The translations under genes and the position numbers were made by a program. A stretch of DNA of 5,866 bases from Clostridia bacterium (GTDB lineage: Bacteria; Bacillota; Clostridia; Oscillospirales; CAG-272): contig JAFTMF010000109.1 in NCBI GenBank assembly GCA_017452565.1, forward strand, positions 1 to 5,866, read 5' to 3'. Position 1 is the first letter of the stretch, and each line of letters starts with the position of its first letter. Under the pieces are notes generated by a model. The model was not told the DNA's origin and searched no databases. It was given only the letters and a program-made list of their open reading frames with translations. Shown one piece after another: positions 5,540 through 5,866 of the stretch.

Positions 5540-5866
5540 ATGATGAAGAGATTTACTACTATTCTTCTCACCCTGTGCATGCTTCTGTCTCTGCTGCCCG
5601 TTGCAGTGTACGCAGACGCTGCCCCCACCAATCTGCTGACCGCAGATAAGCTCACCCCCATCGCCAGAGATGCAGGTCAGTCCTGCAACGGTACATTCAA
5701 TGCAGACGGCTCTATGACCGCCGCCAACGGCGATACCAACGATGCGGTATTCCTCACCGACCGCTATATTGCCAAGGGCGAACACGTTTACATCGAAGCT
5801 ACTGCCAAGATCAACAACGGTCTGGCTTGGGGTATCTTTTTCACCGAGTCCGGTAAGGATAATCCC
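5540..5866 (+). CDS. Secreted protein with N-terminal CBM66-like/ConA-like domain, 3'-truncated by the window
   Basis: 109 codons are visible and the frame stays open to the edge. Residues 1-25 are a clear Sec signal peptide: basic MMKR, hydrophobic core TTILLTLCMLLSLLPVAV, and small-residue cleavage sites after A25 (VYA) or A27 (ADA). The mature start then runs into a beta-rich domain. Residues about 54-109 (GSMTAANGD, AVFLTDRYI, YIEATAKINNGLAWGIFF) resemble the strands of CBM66-type fructan-binding domains. The AKINNG...GIFFTESG stretch at 89-105 aligns with KIKNQG...LVFRSNDNG at the beginning of the left-edge GH172 protein. The two are likely paralogous surface proteins sharing a binding module. 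The catalytic part, if any, is beyond the window. It has its own promoter and a good ribosome binding site and is transcribed divergently from GH32. Confidence 0.85.
   Translation, partial: MMKRFTTILLTLCMLLSLLPVAVYADAAPTNLLTADKLTPIARDAGQSCNGTFNADGSMTAANGDTNDAVFLTDRYIAKGEHVYIEATAKINNGLAWGIFFTESGKDNP

Noticed and set aside
1..5866. Search by eye for tRNA, rRNA, CRISPR arrays, insertion sequences or attachment sites
   Set aside because: Nothing seen: the window is filled by four genes, one 43-base convergent gap and one 214-base divergent region, with no long DNA repeats or transposase motifs.

Overview
The window looks like part of a fructan or fructofuranoside utilisation locus from a Gram-positive, gut-type Clostridia (Oscillospiraceae-like) bacterium. 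This is inferred from purine-rich Shine-Dalgarno sequences, sigma-A-type promoters, a Gram-positive signal peptide, a C-terminal membrane anchor with a basic tail, moderately GC-rich coding DNA with many C-ending codons, and an AT-rich intergenic region. The genus cannot be named from the sequence alone.

Layout. (1) Positions 2-2905, plus strand: the 3' part of a large surface protein. Its segments in order are a CBM66-like fructan-binding domain, a cadherin-like beta-sandwich, a GH172 (DUF2961) catalytic region with both signature glutamates, a C-terminal carbohydrate-binding-like module, a Pro/Thr/Asp-rich linker, and a membrane anchor. Its true start lies left of the window. (2) Positions 2906-2948: a short convergent gap with a strong hairpin that can terminate transcription in both directions. 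(3) Positions 3746-2949, minus: an AraC-family regulator. (4) Positions 5325-3748, minus: a GH32 beta-fructofuranosidase without a signal peptide, one base upstream of the regulator and clearly in the same operon. (5) Positions 5326-5539: a divergent regulatory region with two facing sigma-A promoters, each with a TTGCAA -35 box and a 17-base spacer, and a 21-base-spaced direct repeat that could be an AraC-type operator. (6) Positions 5540-5866, plus: the first 109 codons of a secreted protein whose N-terminal domain resembles the one at the left edge.

Working model. Surface-anchored enzymes with fructose-binding modules capture and trim fructofuranosyl glycans outside the cell. The GH172 enzyme could supply alpha-fructofuranosidase or difructose-dianhydride activity. 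The cytoplasmic GH32 enzyme then hydrolyses imported beta-fructosides. The AraC-family protein, coupled to GH32 translation, probably controls both divergent transcripts. No transporter or fructokinase is visible, so any such genes would lie outside. The least ordinary parts are the CBM66-like/GH172 fusion with a non-LPXTG anchor, its pairing with GH32, and the shared promoter architecture.
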